A stretch of 64,000 nt of DNA from Hyaloscypha bicolor E (GCF_002865645.1 NW_020194517.1:1550001-1614000); one strand, 5' to 3'; numbered from the stretch's first letter, positions 35,245-47,399 are shown. Translations and numbers: made by a program. Notes: generated by a model not told the origin, from the letters alone.

Positions 35245-36980
35245 TCATCGACCCTCCCTCATCAGCCTCATCTTCTCGCCCCCTGAACCGGCCTTCTTTC
35301 CCCCCATCGCCTCCCTCACAGCCCCAAACGCCCCAGATATAATACCCGACCTCCTGACCCGCGCAACATGGATCGCTTTCTCCATCCCATCCACCCCCAT
35401 TTCTCCCCGTCCAGTTAAAGACTCTCCTCTTCCCCTTCCTCTACCTTTTGCCGCGAGGACTGAATTGGGGAGCGCTGGCATAGGAGGAGGAGAATCGCCG
35501 GTTGGTCGCCGAGACATGTTGGGCTGGGATTGCGTTTTTTGGAGGCGAGAGCGAGAATTGGAGTCGTCTACGAGAGGGAGACTCCAATTCGAATCGGAAG
35601 AGGTGGAGATTAGAGGGCCGAGCCAGTTTAGGGGTTCGTCTTCTGTCTTCTTTTCCCTTTTCTCTGCTCTGAGTGGTGCGGCCGACATTCTCTTCTCTGC
35701 TTTGGGAGGTGGGGGTGCTGTCTCCATTCTCCTAGGTGGCGAGGGTCTTGGAGATCTGGCTGGAGTGGTTGGGACTGTGGCTTTATTTGACCATGGAAGA
35801 GGCGGAGCTGGTTTACTGACACTCGTTCCCCAAGGTCGAATCGTGCTAACGCTGGCGTTTGGAGGGATTGTGTCAACTAATGCCGTTTCTCGCGATGGGG
35901 TGACGACTGGAATCTGGCTTTGAAATGCCATGCTCAAAATCCTCAGGTCCTCAGCATCAGACGTGTCTTTATCCAGCTCATTAATCCCAAGCTGTTCGAG
36001 AGCAACGCCTTCATCTTTGATATCCCCAATCCCTTGGTTGTAGAAGCGAGCTACGACTTCAGGAGAGAGGTCGGAATCAGTGATGGCGTACGCTTCCATC
36101 ATCCTGCTGCGCAGCTTCTTGGGAAATTGGTCGCCTTTCGCGTTCATGAAGTGGACGAGAAATTTCCGGATCTCGCGGAACTCTTGCGCTTTCCGGAGGC
36201 GTCGGGTGTCGATTTGGTGTTCTGTGGGTGGCATGAGGCGGTTTGGATCTAGGCGTCTGGGATGTGGTAAGGGTAGGCTGTCTGTTGAGAAGCATCGGGA
36301 GAGACGCGTTGTTGGTAATGAGGTTGTGGATGCGTTAGGATTGCCGGTTCGAGAGGCGCGGATGGAGTTGAATGAGTTCTGGGGCTCAGGTTCGGGTGAG
36401 TGGATTTCGTCTTCTTCTGGTGTGGTGACTATTATGGTGACTGGAGCGAGAGGGGAATTTTGAAAAACGGTTGATGTGCTTTCGTCTCGTCGTTTTAATG
36501 AACGTGGATCTTGGGAATAGCCATCGGATACATATTGGACAACGGCTGGGTTGTATTCTTCTCCGATTGAATTTTTCTCTTCGTTCTCCTTGGGGCGCAT
36601 GATGGATCGTCGCCTCTTGGCGAGTGGGTTGGTCACACAGCGGATTGTGGGGTTTTCCTCCAGCTCATGACTTGTGACCATGCGAGGTATCATGGGAGGT
36701 TCTCGTGATGGAGCTGAATCATTCCATAAGACCTCGACCGCCGCTGTATTTTCGAGGTCCGCCAAACTTTTGGTTCTGGCATTTTCGGCCCATATTGGTG
36801 TAGGTATGGGCACCTCGATCTCCTTGATATACACATCATTTCTCTTCTTCCCTCTTCTGGGCCCATCATGACCGCCTTTGCCATCAATTGCTCTGAAGAT
36901 CATTAGCATTTCCCCACAAGCACACGATTTCCCACTTACAGTGCCTGCACGGCAACCTGGACCCAGGCAAATCGCTTCAT
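35245..36980 (-). CDS. Hypothetical basic, Pro-rich protein (562 aa)
   Basis: Two exons: 36980-36940 (MKRFAWVQVAVQA) and 36892-35245, with a 47-nt intron. Disordered N- and C-terminal parts surround one conserved-looking helical segment at about 240-300 (RRLRKAQEFREIRKFLVHFM, then a Lys/Arg-rich stretch and ITDSDLSPEVVARFYNQ). The C-terminus is Pro/Lys/Arg-rich with RGRGRGESLTGRGEM and ends GGKKAGSGGEKMRLMREGR. A start at an internal Met is possible, but the short first exon keeps frame and has a good donor and branch site. No known domain was named with confidence. Confidence 0.7.
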
Positions 36981-38732
36981 AAATCCCCCCTGTCGACTTT
37001 CTGGCAGCAACTCTCCAAAGTCGAGGGGGAGATATTGCTCTTTGCTTTGGCCAATATCATTCCCTTTCAGCGGTATCGTACGTGCTGGGGAGCTCCAAAG
37101 TAGCAACGGCCGTCATGTGCTGGGGATGGTCAAAATTCATGGGAAGGTCTAGCATTTGGGTAAGTGGGTAACCCCTCGACTTGTCTCAAAGTCCAATAAA
37201 GCCAGGTATAATTTCTTTTCGAGATAGGACTCGGAGACAATTTTGCTGTTAGTGAGACTTTCAGATCTTATCCGCCTTGGCCAACACCGTTCTGGAGGTG
37301 GCTCGACTGATGATGATATGTAGAAACGAAATTGGTTCAATGGGAAGGGGTGGCCCAAAGGGCTGAGCGTGGCGGACGTGCTGGCGACGGTTCAATGGCG
37401 GGACTCGAGAGCGGCGTGAAGATTTATCGATTTGTTTTCCTGGATCGCCAAGTGGCTTGACGATGTCTCAGGAACGTGGACTAAGGAAGGCGTGACCCAG
37501 TGCCCATTCCACCACCAAGGAAAGTCTAGCCTCGTAAGTTCCGGCCAATTGGCACTTGCTAATGTCGAGAATTGTACTCAAAGAGGAGATTCTGTGGGTG
37601 TTGAGAAGATTGAGAAGATGACAGCGAGATGGTGGTGTTCCTCAAAATCGCTCACGCAATCAGGCACTGCTTCGGCTTGGGTTTGGGGCCGGCTCGGCGA
37701 CAGGGTTTCTTATCGCTTTCAATACTTTGCTCTTGGGCCGATTACCCGTCTGGGGCAGAGGCTGGTGATGGTGGCAGTCGGGGCGCAGCCGGCGATGCTG
37801 GGCGCTGCTGATTCGGTGCTGCTCCACCTGCCAATATTTAATCGCAAAAGTCCCTGCATGATGCATAACCTTCCCAATAACCCTGGTGAACGCGATCAGT
37901 CCGGCCCGAGATGGCCCAGGAGGCCTCCAAAAGGATGCAAGATCTCTGGATGTCCTGGAGAGTCTCTCTGTCCGTGTAGCTGCTGAGCAAAGCTCGGATT
38001 ATTAATAGCTGATGATGTTGGAGATGGTAAGACAAATTTTCAGGCCTCCTTAAAACGGGTCTAGGGTCTGGGAGCAATCTCACCAGCCGAGAGCAGTCGA
38101 TTGAAGACCCTAGCGTTCAGCCTCCTCGCGGCCGCTGCACTATCAAATTCCAAGTCCTCCAAGCCTCGTTCAGACATTGTGGAGTCTTTGGGTCCGCCAC
38201 TTGACAAATTCCCTGAGAGCAGCATTTCTACGGGACTTGCCAGTCTCCTGGCTTCAACGATTGACGCCTTTGGAGAAGCTTGAAGAGGTTACTCCCGCGC
38301 CTCCGCCAGAGACAACCTAGCTTTCAGGCACCGAAGAAGCCTATCTTTGAGACATCAGTTGCTGACGACACACCGTATTTGGCGTTCCTGGAGTCAACCG
38401 CAGGTTTGATCAAGCAGCATTTATCTCGTTGCTCCGGCGGTGAGCCACGTCTGGGAAGAGCTGGATCGAGGCTGGAGAAACTTCCCCACTCGCGAATGTG
38501 CTGTTCTGAGTCCTGACCCTGCCTCCGGAGCCCGGGCTCCTGACCTTGTTAAAAGCAACTTCGCAATACCATCCCAACCTCCAAGAAGCGGAGACCCCGC
38601 TCAAAAGGCTTGGTCGTCGGGGAACACGGTCGGTAATACAACATGTGAGCATGCCTTCTGCAGCCCCGTTGCGGCACGGAGCTGCCATTTGTTGCCACAA
38701 TGCAGCAGCATCCCAGAACGTGTTCGTACAGA

Positions 38733-38755
38733 GAGATGAGATGAGATGAGATGAG
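38733..38755 (+). repeat. GAGAT pentanucleotide run
   Basis: About four and a half copies of GAGAT/AGATG in the gene-poor region. Confidence 0.8.
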
Positions 38756-39163
38756 TGAAATGGTCGGGGGACATTCGTTCGGCCAAGGCCTTCCCGCTGT
38801 CAAGGCGCATCGCGGGATGGATCAACGAGTCCCGAAAGGGGTTCGGGAAGAGACTGCCCCCCTTTTGTACCTTTGTACCGCCGAGGTAAAAGAAGCCGAG
38901 CAGAATGTTAGAAACTGAAGTAATTTGAGCAAACACCTTCGTCTCGTTCCATCTCGTTTCTCGCATAGCAAAAACCAGTCTCTCCCTCTCTGTCCCTCGA
39001 TTCAGGTTTTGCAACATGTGATCGTCGCCAGGATGCCGCTGTCACTGACTTGGTGAAGAAGTCGCCACGATGATTCGCGGTCGCGGTCTCGACAAAAGCA
39101 GTTCTCAGACCAGCAAAACGAACACATCACCACTTCCAGACCTGCAGACTTCCAGACTTCCAC

Positions 39164-39186
39164 GCCTCACCTCACCTCACCTCACC
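39164..39186 (+). repeat. CTCAC pentanucleotide run
   Basis: About four copies of CTCAC, the complement of the GAGGT unit seen at 12516-12570. Confidence 0.85.
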
Positions 39187-39721
39187 AAAGCTCTCAGTGA
39201 CCCGACTCCAAGACATACTACGTACTCCCCACCGGACCACACTCCGCCAATCCCGTCCTGGGCCAGGCCCGGACTCCTCCTGAGACGACGGGGGACGGAC
39301 CCTGAAATGGCTTCAAAGTTAAGGTTAAAATCGGGGGCCGTGAGCCGCCCAATCACTGCCTCTGTTCCACGGCGCCACTGACGAGGAACCGCTGATCACT
39401 GCGACAGCCAGTGACGGTGACGGCCATTCTAAAACAGGAGTAGGGAGCAGACACACGACGTGTATGGGCACCAGGGCACCATGGCACACTACCAGCCAAG
39501 CGCTCCTTATATGGCTGCTGCCGCGCATGCAGTCTGTTTGCCCATGCTATTCTGACCTCAACACGATAACCTTCTTGGGAATTGCACTGCGGGACAGGAA
39601 AGCATACGAGAGAGAGCCTCACGCTTCGAGTCGATACCAACATTGGGAAAGCAGCCTAGCAACCTTGCAGGAATCACTCGATCTGCTGCCAGGCCGATAA
39701 GAACACTGCGCGACCGCAACC

Positions 39722-40898
39722 ATGGCCATCTGCTCAGGCCCGCCCTCTGCCTCTGCTCGGGAAGCAGTTCCGCAAGAAAACATCGCCGTGAACACGAAAG
39801 CGAATGATGCAAACGATGCAAACGATGCAAACGAGACGATCCCCTCCAAACACTCCGACGAGAACCTCGATGCCATCGACAGCACAGTCGAGTTCGAAGG
39901 CGACGTGGACACAAACAATGACCTGCCCACCCAGGCAACACTCAAGAAGATCGAGAATCTGCCGATCTTGGATAAAGATGGCAAATCCATCCCCTTCAAG
40001 AATCTATACACCGGACCTGGGGTCACGCGACGAGTTCTAATAATCTTCATACGGCATTTCTTCTGCGGTGTATGTTTTCCCTCTCTCTGCGATCGCCTTC
40101 CCTCCCACCATTTCGGACGAAAATAAGTGAATCGTGCTGATAAGATTTCCACAGAACTGTCAAGAATACATCCGCACCCTCACCTCCTCCATAACCCCCG
40201 ACTCCCTCCTGGCCCTCCCAACACCAACCTTCATCGCGATCGTCGGGCACGGTTCCCCCGGTCTAATCCCCATGTACACCAGCCAAACCGCGTGCCCCTT
40301 CCCCGTCTACGCGGACCCCACGAAGAAGCTCTACAACGCCCTCGGCATGCTGCGAACCCTGAATCTCGGCTCAAGACCAGAATATCAACAAAGAGCGCTA
40401 GGGAGCTTGATTCTGAATGGGTTTGTGCAAAGCTTGAAGCAGCTCCCGTTCGGCAAGACGTTCCAGGGGGGCGATTATCAGCAAGTGGGAGGCGAGTTTA
40501 TGTTTGAGCCTGCGAGCGGGGATCTGTATACCCCCATCGGCTCACCCGAAGAAGAGAATAGACAGATAGGAGGGGTTGGGAAGAAGGGTGTTGAAGGGAT
40601 GTTAGAAGGCGGGTATAGTGAGGAGAAGAGGGTTACGTGGTGTCATCGCATGCGCAATACGAGGGATCATGCGGAGATGGAGGAGTTGAGGGAGGTGCTG
40701 GGGTTGGATGCGGTGGTGGATAAGAAGAAGGAGAGGAGGAGGAGTAAGAAGCCTGTGGAGAGGAAAGGGACCGGATTGAGTCTCGGATCGAGAACAAGTA
40801 CGGGGTTTAGTAAGAAAATTGCGGAGTTGGAGGATGGAGGGAGTAGTGGGAGGGGCAGCAGTGAGAAGGGGATGGACTCAACCAACATGGTGCATTAA
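39722..40898 (+). CDS. AhpC/TSA peroxiredoxin-like protein (363 aa)
   Basis: Two exons (39722-40069, 40155-40898) joined in phase 0 within the active-site motif HFFCG|NCQEYIRTL, giving C115-G-N-C118. The fold following it (TFIAIVGHGSPGLIPMYTSQTACPFPVYADPTKKLYNALGM, seen in pieces) is the AhpC/TSA antioxidant-like family of the AAED1/PRXL2 kind, with the Cys pair replacing a classic peroxidatic site. The N-terminal 70 residues are acidic and include an exact triple NDA repeat from a 9-bp tandem (AACGATGCA). The C-terminal 100 residues are charged and disordered, an extension beyond the usual domain. Role inferred: thiol-dependent redox protein. The substrate is unknown. Confidence 0.8.
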
Positions 40899-41348
40899 TT
40901 GGAGACAAATGTATTGGTGCGAGTTGGGAAGGCGTGTGTGAGCACAGTTTGCATGTAGGCGTTGGATTTCTGCACGGAAAATGGTTGACAGTTGGTGCTC
41001 AGCATTGAAAGTTGAATCTCTGCAAGTTTTGGGTTTCGCTATCTCTAGCAATTTGGGCATGAAGTATAAATACCCAGAAGCAGGCGCAGATTGAAATGGA
41101 TACAGATTGTCCCCAAGTCCTTTTTACATTTCTTCGTGTCATTGGTGCACTGTCTGTTCTTGGGAGGCAAGTGCCTTGATCCTCGCTCCTTTGGGACAAA
41201 TCAAGCTTGCCTTGAATGAGTAATCCCATCTCCCATTTTGGTATCTCCCGCGGCTTCAATATCCGATGGGAAGCAACTGTCAAGGTCCCTCGCAAAATTG
41301 TCACTGCCATCAGTCACACTCAACTTGCCCCTCGCCTTTCCCTCAACC
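40899..41348. other. Convergent intergenic region
   Basis: 450 bp between 3' ends. No gene was seen. Confidence 0.5.
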
Positions 41349-41981
41349 TCAATCACCTTCAACTGCTTTCCCCTTCCCCTTCCCCTTAACATCCATCTCC
41401 TCCCTCATCCCCCGCACCACAGCCTCCACATACAACAAAACATTCGCAACCTCCATCCGCGCCATCCCTCCCCCATCAAGCACCATCTCAATAATCAGAT
41501 CCAGAAACCTGAACTTCCAAACCCGCGTCTTCTCCACATCGACGTCCCCATCTTCCCTGTGATCGAGCGACAGCTTCGGATGCGCAAGATGATCTCTCAA
41601 CGCCCTCAGATGCTGAGAGGTGTCTGGAGTACCCCGTGAAGAGCGGTCGATCAGCATGTTCACTCTTTCCATGCCGGTGTTGAATTTGTATTGTGCTTGC
41701 CAAGTGGCGAACCCTCCCACATCCACTTGCTGCTCAGACTTGAATGCGAGCTTGGGTTTCTGTCTTGCAGCTGCTGCCGTATCGTCCTCTTGTTCTTGAT
41801 TGCCAGCTTGCTTTTGGAGTTGCAGCCGAGATCTGAGTGTTGGGGATAACGGTTGTGCTTGAGGCTGATCAATCGAGCGTGGGCTATCTGGTGTCACGTC
41901 TTGGATGTATTTAGGTTCGGTTTTGGTAGTTGGAGGCGGGGAGGGCGGGTGTGACATCTCCACCAGCGTGTCGTGGGACAT
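41349..41981 (-). CDS. Hypothetical protein (210 aa)
   Basis: Single exon from ATG 41981 (MSHDTLVEMSHPP). The frame is open further upstream but without an ATG. The N-terminal half is Pro/Ser/Gln-rich and disordered. The C-terminal half is a helical segment (FATWQAQYKFNTGMERVNML, HLRALRDHLAHPKLSL, WKFRFLDLIIEMVLDGGGMA, NVLLYVEAVVRGMREEM) ending in a Lys/Gly tail. No family was recognised with confidence. Confidence 0.6.
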   Translation of the reverse strand: MSHDTLVEMSHPPSPPPTTKTEPKYIQDVTPDSPRSIDQPQAQPLSPTLRSRLQLQKQAGNQEQEDDTAAAARQKPKLAFKSEQQVDVGGFATWQAQYKFNTGMERVNMLIDRSSRGTPDTSQHLRALRDHLAHPKLSLDHREDGDVDVEKTRVWKFRFLDLIIEMVLDGGGMARMEVANVLLYVEAVVRGMREEMDVKGKGKGKAVEGD

Positions 41982-42554
41982 GGTGAGTCTACGGGGTAGA
42001 ATAGGTACTATTTGAAATTTCGGTGATGATTTGAGGGAATGGTTTGTGGGGAGGGGGACGAGAGATGTAGCAGGACGGTTCAAGAGGGAGGGACGGGAGG
42101 AGAAGGCGCTTGAAAGACATCTTTGATTCCAGATGGAGACCTGCTTGTTCTTCGCCTTAGAAGAAGGATGCAGGATTCCGGGAGGAAGACAAAGGTTTAA
42201 GTTTGATGTTTTAGATCAGGAGACGAACATCCCCAGGAGCTTGGCAAGGAGCTTCAACAGTGATATACAGGCTTGAGAAGAATGAAAAATGAAAGAATGC
42301 AGGCAAACACACGGCTGAAAGGAACATTCAGGCATCGTGGAGATTCTTCATTGAAAGCCGATCTGCAGGATGTCACAATTCCTTTACATATCATTCTCGG
42401 TTTCATTGTTCCCCTGCCTCTCAGGAGAGTGGGGAGAACCCAGAAAGCAGAGGGAGAGGCAATTCTAAATCAAGGAGAAGCGGAAGGTTAAAGAGATCGG
42501 TTGGAGTCAGAACCAGAATTTCAGCACAAGAAACAGTAGCCCAATATAAAACAC

Positions 42555-42926
42555 TCAATACCCATTCCACTTCCTCCACTGCACCTTCTGCCCCCCAAAG
42601 AACCCACTCTTCCTCTCCCAATGCCACAATTTCTCGGGATGTTTATTTCTCCAATGCTGCAGAAACCTCTCATGGCTGCCAAAATCCGCTCCGGCCTTCG
42701 CGCATCCCACCATCGGACATCTTTTGTGCACCATCTGCTGCAGATGCTCCTTCCAACCGCCGGGATAGAGACAGATCCGGTGCTCGTAGCACTTTTCGGG
42801 CTGTTGTTTTTCGTGGGAGGGGGCAGATGAGGACGGTTGGAGGCAACAGGGACAGGCTCCGAAGGCAGGGAAGGAACTAGAGAAGAGAGAGTTGGGGCTG
42901 CTGGGACTGCTGGGACTGCTGGACAT
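42555..42926 (-). CDS. Small C2H2-like zinc-finger protein (123 aa)
   Basis: Single exon beginning MSSSPSSPSSPNSLFSSS. After a Ser-rich leader come paired cysteines and histidines: ACPCCLQ, CYEHRICLYPGGWKEHLQQM, CPMVGCAKAGADFGSHERFLQHWRNKHP. The last unit matches C-x4-C-x12-H-x3/4-H, and the preceding one is atypical. It ends in a Trp/Lys-rich tail. Probable metal-binding or nucleic-acid-binding protein. No named family. Confidence 0.65.
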   Translation of the reverse strand: MSSSPSSPSSPNSLFSSSFPAFGACPCCLQPSSSAPSHEKQQPEKCYEHRICLYPGGWKEHLQQMVHKRCPMVGCAKAGADFGSHERFLQHWRNKHPEKLWHWERKSGFFGGQKVQWRKWNGY

Positions 42927-43937
42927 GGTGTTGACTTGGAGGGCGTGACGGACCGGTTGATGTGCGGGGGAATGTAACCTCGTGTAACAGCCGCGAAAGC
43001 CCGTATATCTGCACTCGATACCGCAGCCTCGTTTGATTTGCCTGTGAAGTATCTGCGGACTTGCAGATGCCTTTCATACGCTCCAAAGAAGGTTGAGGGT
43101 GACAATCCAAACGTATTATGAAACTTGCACCGGTGAAAGAGATACAGAAATGGGGAAGCAATCCCGAAGATTGAAAGTTGGGTTCGTTGGGCACTCATCC
43201 TTTGTGCTGCATCTCGTCTTATCAAGCAATGAGGCAGCCTCGACGAACCTCCCAAACATCGTGGCTTCCAATCGGAGCAATAGTCTAGCCAGGATTCGCA
43301 GAAGAGGCTGTTATGATTTGATGAAATGCCTGCAGCCGTAGAACCAATTATGAACATTCCTTTGAGTCACGGAACACGATTGTAGGGTTCGAACGAAGAT
43401 CTCTTCGGACTTTGGACGTACTGCTTCAAGCACGGGAGTGATTTGCGCAAATATCTCTGGTTACTTGCACTTGCGACCGAAATTAAGCAACATTTGAAGG
43501 TTAAAAGATGTGCCTGACTTGAGAGGGGTTCCAGAGAACCGAGCATACTGGGCTCGTGCTGTTCTTTGCCTGGCATTATTGAAAGAGGTTCAACACTGTG
43601 GCAGACCCATGGATAAGAGTCATTCGAGCAACAACAGTAAAAATGACTCGAAGGGGAAAGAAGAAAGAAAGAAAGGTTAGGGAAGGGAGCAGAGGATTTG
43701 TAGCGATCAGCCCCTATTTTTAAGCGAGGAAGCTAACGTTTCAGGGCTAAACCTTGCGTCGTCGTCTCACCTCACCTCCAGCGTACTAAACCAATATTGG
43801 ACGTCCTGTACCCTTGGCGGTATATAATCCAGTCCACAAATTCGTCCCAAGCCATATCAAATCCTCGACGAAGGCGGCATTGCAGTCAACTTTTCTCGCA
43901 CAGACCTCGCACCTCGCACCTCGCACGCAACAGTTCG
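42927..43937. other. Intergenic, no gene seen
   Basis: About 1 kb between the zinc-finger gene and the second MITE. It holds short CTCAC/ACCTCGC runs near 43768 and 43908. No coding exon is supported. Confidence 0.5.
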
Positions 43938-43945
43938 GGTTCAGC

Positions 43946-44748
43946 CAGTGTGTCAAATGATTAGGTTTGATTTGATTAGACCCCCCTACTCAAATCAAAT
44001 CAAGTCAAAATCAAGCTAATCAAATCATACTTAATTATAATCAAAGATAATCAAAGATAATTAATTAGATTTATCACGTGATTATATATATGACTCCAGA
44101 GCTTCGGAAGCCGAGATAAGGCTAAAATAAGGTCTGGGCTAGCCGTATTCGGTATTACTAAAGGCGCTCTTTACTGAACCAGGCCTAGCGCTAATTAGTA
44201 AGCGAAGCCAAAGGCGCTAGAACCTCCTTGATTTCCAGTGATTCCTTGCCACTAATAAAGGAGCTATAAATAAACCCTTATAGTAATTAAAGAAGAAGAA
44301 ATAAGAAAATAAGAAAATAAGAAGGGAAAAGAGAAAGAGATTTCTAAAGAAGAAAACTATTAAGATAAAGTAATATTATAGTAGTAGTAAAGAGCTTGAA
44401 TTGAGCTATTTGCCAGGCTAAGGAAGTACTGGCTACATACTAAGTCACGTGCAATAGCACTATGTAACTGGTATCACGTAACAAAAACTAGTTTATTATT
44501 TTAAATTTAGACTAATTTTATACTCTTATATATATATTATAGATTTTATTTATATCTTATTAATATAGCTACTAGTTATTTAATAATTTTTAAAAATGCC
44601 TAAGAAAGTATACTTTTATATTATCACGTGATGATTATAGTTAATTATAATTAATTATAATAAAAATCAAGCTAATCAAATCATACTTAATTATAATCAA
44701 TTCTAATTAATTCTAATTAATTAGCCTTGATTATTTTTTGACACACTG
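43946..44748. mobile_element. hAT-type MITE (803 bp, non-autonomous), copy 2
   Basis: Same termini as the element at 8354-9134: left CAGTGTGTCAAAT, right TTTTTTGACACACTG, with a perfect 8-bp target duplication GGTTCAGC (43938-43945 and 44749-44756). A 38-bp identical direct repeat lies in both arms (44007-44044 and 44663-44700). AT-rich arms surround a middle with ATCACGTGAT (about 44075 and 44624) and GTCACGTG (44444). No transposase frame. The middle differs from copy 1, so the two copies are related mainly by ends and motif content. Confidence 0.9.
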
Positions 44749-45139
44749 GGTTCAGCCTCGGATCCTATTTTCTAAGTCCTGATGGATCGCGGCCGATCTT
44801 GGACCTCAATTTCTCCCAAAATAGCGCACTTCTAACCTTTCTTGTATATTGATATTGGAAGTATGGTGCAGACATTCAGCAGTCATGCTCTGAATATGCT
44901 GTGGTGTCGAATTCAACTATTGCCAGTACTAACATTGTGGTTCATTGCTTTCAGCGACTTGGTTGATATTGAGGTACACTAAGGGAGAAATGTTAAGGAG
45001 ATCCTCGAGTGAGATCGCGGGTATAGCCGAATTGAGATTTCATCGAGGAAGATTGTCGCAGGTCAGCTTAGGCCGACGTACTTCGAGGATACAGAGTGGT
45101 AGAGAATTACTTGTTCGCTGAATCAGAGTGTCCGTGGAA

Positions 45140-46000
45140 ACCCCAGCTCCTTTCGAAGCAGCAGACGGTGTCCTAATAGCTGATCTTTTTCTTCGAGGTC
45201 CTGAGTTGCTGGAGACCTTTCCTCAGTTGTACGAGAAAGACGGTTCCGGACAGCTCGAAGGATTCTTCATTCCGATGACCCAACCAAGGTGACGCGAAAC
45301 CTTCGCCCAGCCATCCTTCCTGCCTGGTTTAATGAAGAGTGTTTCTCCCGGAGAGGGGAGGAGAAGGAAGAAACTGGAGGAAATAACAATGGATTTGTTT
45401 GCCCTAGAAGACGGCGCAACAGCTATGCACTAAATGGCCAAAGCGCAATTCAACATCGTAGGCCACACGCAAATTACAAGGACGATGACGCCGGCCAGAT
45501 CAAGGAGTTTTTTGACATTATCCGTGAGTGTGTGAACCATCGTTTTTCGCGGGGAAATGTGCACATCACTTCCCCTCCATCCCCGACCACCCACGAATCG
45601 ACCCAAAATATCTTTCTCATCCGATGGATCTCGAGATTATTGCGAGACATATCCAGCTTTTATCCAAACTGCTGAGTGTAGAGCCACTTTCTGAAGTTTT
45701 CAAGGAAGGGGGGAAGAGGATCCCAGTTCATGCGTTTAAGACTGGTGGAGGGAAAGTGATCGGTCTCGAGGAAGCGAAGAGTATTACGCGGGAGCAGCTG
45801 ATGAGCAATTATCACCCGATGGGGTCGTGCATGATGGCGCTGAGAGAGAAAGGAAGTGTGGTGAGTGAGACGTTGAAGGTTTATGGCTTGAAGGAACTGA
45901 GTGTCCGAAGGGGAATATTATTACGAGTGTTTACGCGACGGCGCAGAAGGCGAGTAATTTGATCAAGGAGGATTGGAGGGAGCAGTGGGGGGTGAGTTCA
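45140..46000 (+). pseudogene. GMC oxidoreductase (FAD-dependent), degenerate
   Basis: The C-terminal part of a glucose-methanol-choline family enzyme can be followed in broken frames: NHRFSRGNVHITS (to about 45575), then after a frameshift HPRIDPKYLSHPMDLEIIAR, then YHPMGSCMMALREKG carrying the catalytic-His signature of the family, and ETLKVYGLKEL. At about 45905 the expected VDAS...P segment is missing and the frame changes. The end GNIITSVYATAQKAS continues in another frame to about 46000. The upstream FAD-binding half is not recognisable. At least two frameshifts and a deletion make it non-functional. It is near the divergent TauD and MFS genes, so it may once have belonged to the same cluster. 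Confidence 0.8.
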
Positions 46001-46108
46001 TTTGCAAAGTGAATGATTGATTTCACTATTTCGTAATGGTATGTAATTTGTTGCTACTTATGCTTGGTTGCAAATTTGCAATATGATTTATTTCCAAAAG
46101 GAAGTGAA

Positions 46109-47399
46109 CTACACCTCCTTCGCCTTAGCAAGCGCCTCCCTCCTCCCCGTACTCTCGGGATCAAAATACGGCCTCTCACCCAAACTCACCGCTCTCTGGC
46201 CCGTCCTCTCTCCCAAATCCAGATCCAGGTAATCGGGCGTCGCAGCATGGTACACACTCCTATTATCCCAGATCGCCAAATCATTGGGATTCTGCCACCT
46301 GTGTCTAACTTGAAGATCATGATTGCCAACCACTAGTCTCAAGAACCAATCAAGTAGACCTTTGCTCTCGCCTTCTGTGAGATCGTTGATATGCTGCACG
46401 TGGTGGCCGAGAGCGAAGATCGACTTCCATCCGGTGACAGGGTTGGTTCGTACTACTGGATGCACCGCGATCAGCTGTTCGCCAACGTTTTCAGGGGCAC
46501 CTCGTGGCTCGGCATAGATTTTGAATCCGTTCTTTTCGGCTGCCTCGTTGAATTTGGGTTGTGCATAGGTTGCCGTCAGACTTTCGAGGAATTTTTGGAC
46601 AGGGGCTGAAATACGGTCATAGACTTCGTAGCCGGAGGCCCAGAGCGTATCTATCTTTGATCAGAGACTTGGAAATGATGGGGGCTAAGAAGGCTGACTC
46701 ACCGCCGCCAGTCTTGGGTAATTGTGTCAAGCGCAACAAAGCATAGTCACTTGGAATCGGCTCGAACGTGATATCGGAGTGCCATCCTTCCTTTCCGCTC
46801 TGTTTTTTCTCTGTCTGGAAGAGGATGCGGTCTTTGTAGATCTTCTTTGCTTGCTCCGATGAGATGACGCTGATCTCGTCGTCCTTCCCACCCAATTCGC
46901 GACCAGAGTTGGAGACGGGGTGGATGTGGAGTTTCGAGGTCGAAGGCTTGCCCGAGAGCTCTCCAAGTCGTTGTACAAGCTCTTTTTGTAGATCGTTGGT
47001 AATATCATCTTGCTTTCGGAAGAACACAACGCCGCGTTGGGAGACTGGGAGCCGTCAATAGACGCCAATTTTTCTAGAACCGAGGGATATACTTGTTATT
47101 GCCAGATCACGAATAAGCTCATCCGAGTTTGGAGCCCGGAGCCACTTTGCGAGATTGACACCAACAAATTCACGTCCGATGGTTGGAGTGACGTCAAAGC
47201 TCTCGAAATGATCCAGAGCACCGGAAAGCTTGAGGGGTTCTTTGTGCTGGGTCTCGAGCTTGGGTTCTTGCACGGCGGGAGCTGGTTCATCTATGTGAGA
47301 CCCATTGCGATCCTTAACGTCTGCAACTGATACTTTGGCAAGCTTCTCATGGATCTCGTCTGCTGTGTTGGGGACGGTTTCGGCAATGGAGGGGGCCAT
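46109..47399 (-). CDS. TauD/TfdA-family 2-oxoglutarate/Fe(II) dioxygenase (396 aa)
   Basis: Three exons: 47399-47093, 47044-46703, 46650-46109. The disordered N-terminus (MAPSIAETVPNTADEIHEKL) is followed by the double-stranded beta-helix. SQRGVVFFRKQ is the typical entry motif. The metal ligands are H191-S-D193 in GKEGWHSDITFEP and the distal H351 in IWDNRSVYHAATPDY, with a basic GERTGQRA stretch after it where the 2-oxoglutarate-binding Arg lies. Fungal members act on taurine, other sulfonates or sulfate esters, but the substrate cannot be told here. It is divergent from the allantoate-type permease at 49316, which suggests joint regulation and uptake plus oxidation of one nutrient. Confidence 0.9.

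Larger units (their letters stand above)
36981..39721. other. 2.7-kb gene-poor region
   Basis: Short open frames on both strands (for example 37432-37986 plus and 37838-38083 minus) have no recognised domains or starts. Around 38100-38400 a plus-strand stretch looks protein-like across two frames (LASLLASTIDAFGEA, then FETSVADDTPYLAFLESTA) but has no start codon or splice. It may be a relic. Pentamer arrays occur at 38733-38755 and 39164-39186. Confidence 0.35.

Noticed and set aside
37432..37986. 184-aa plus-strand frame
   Set aside because: No ATG start, no domain, and a competing frame on the opposite strand.
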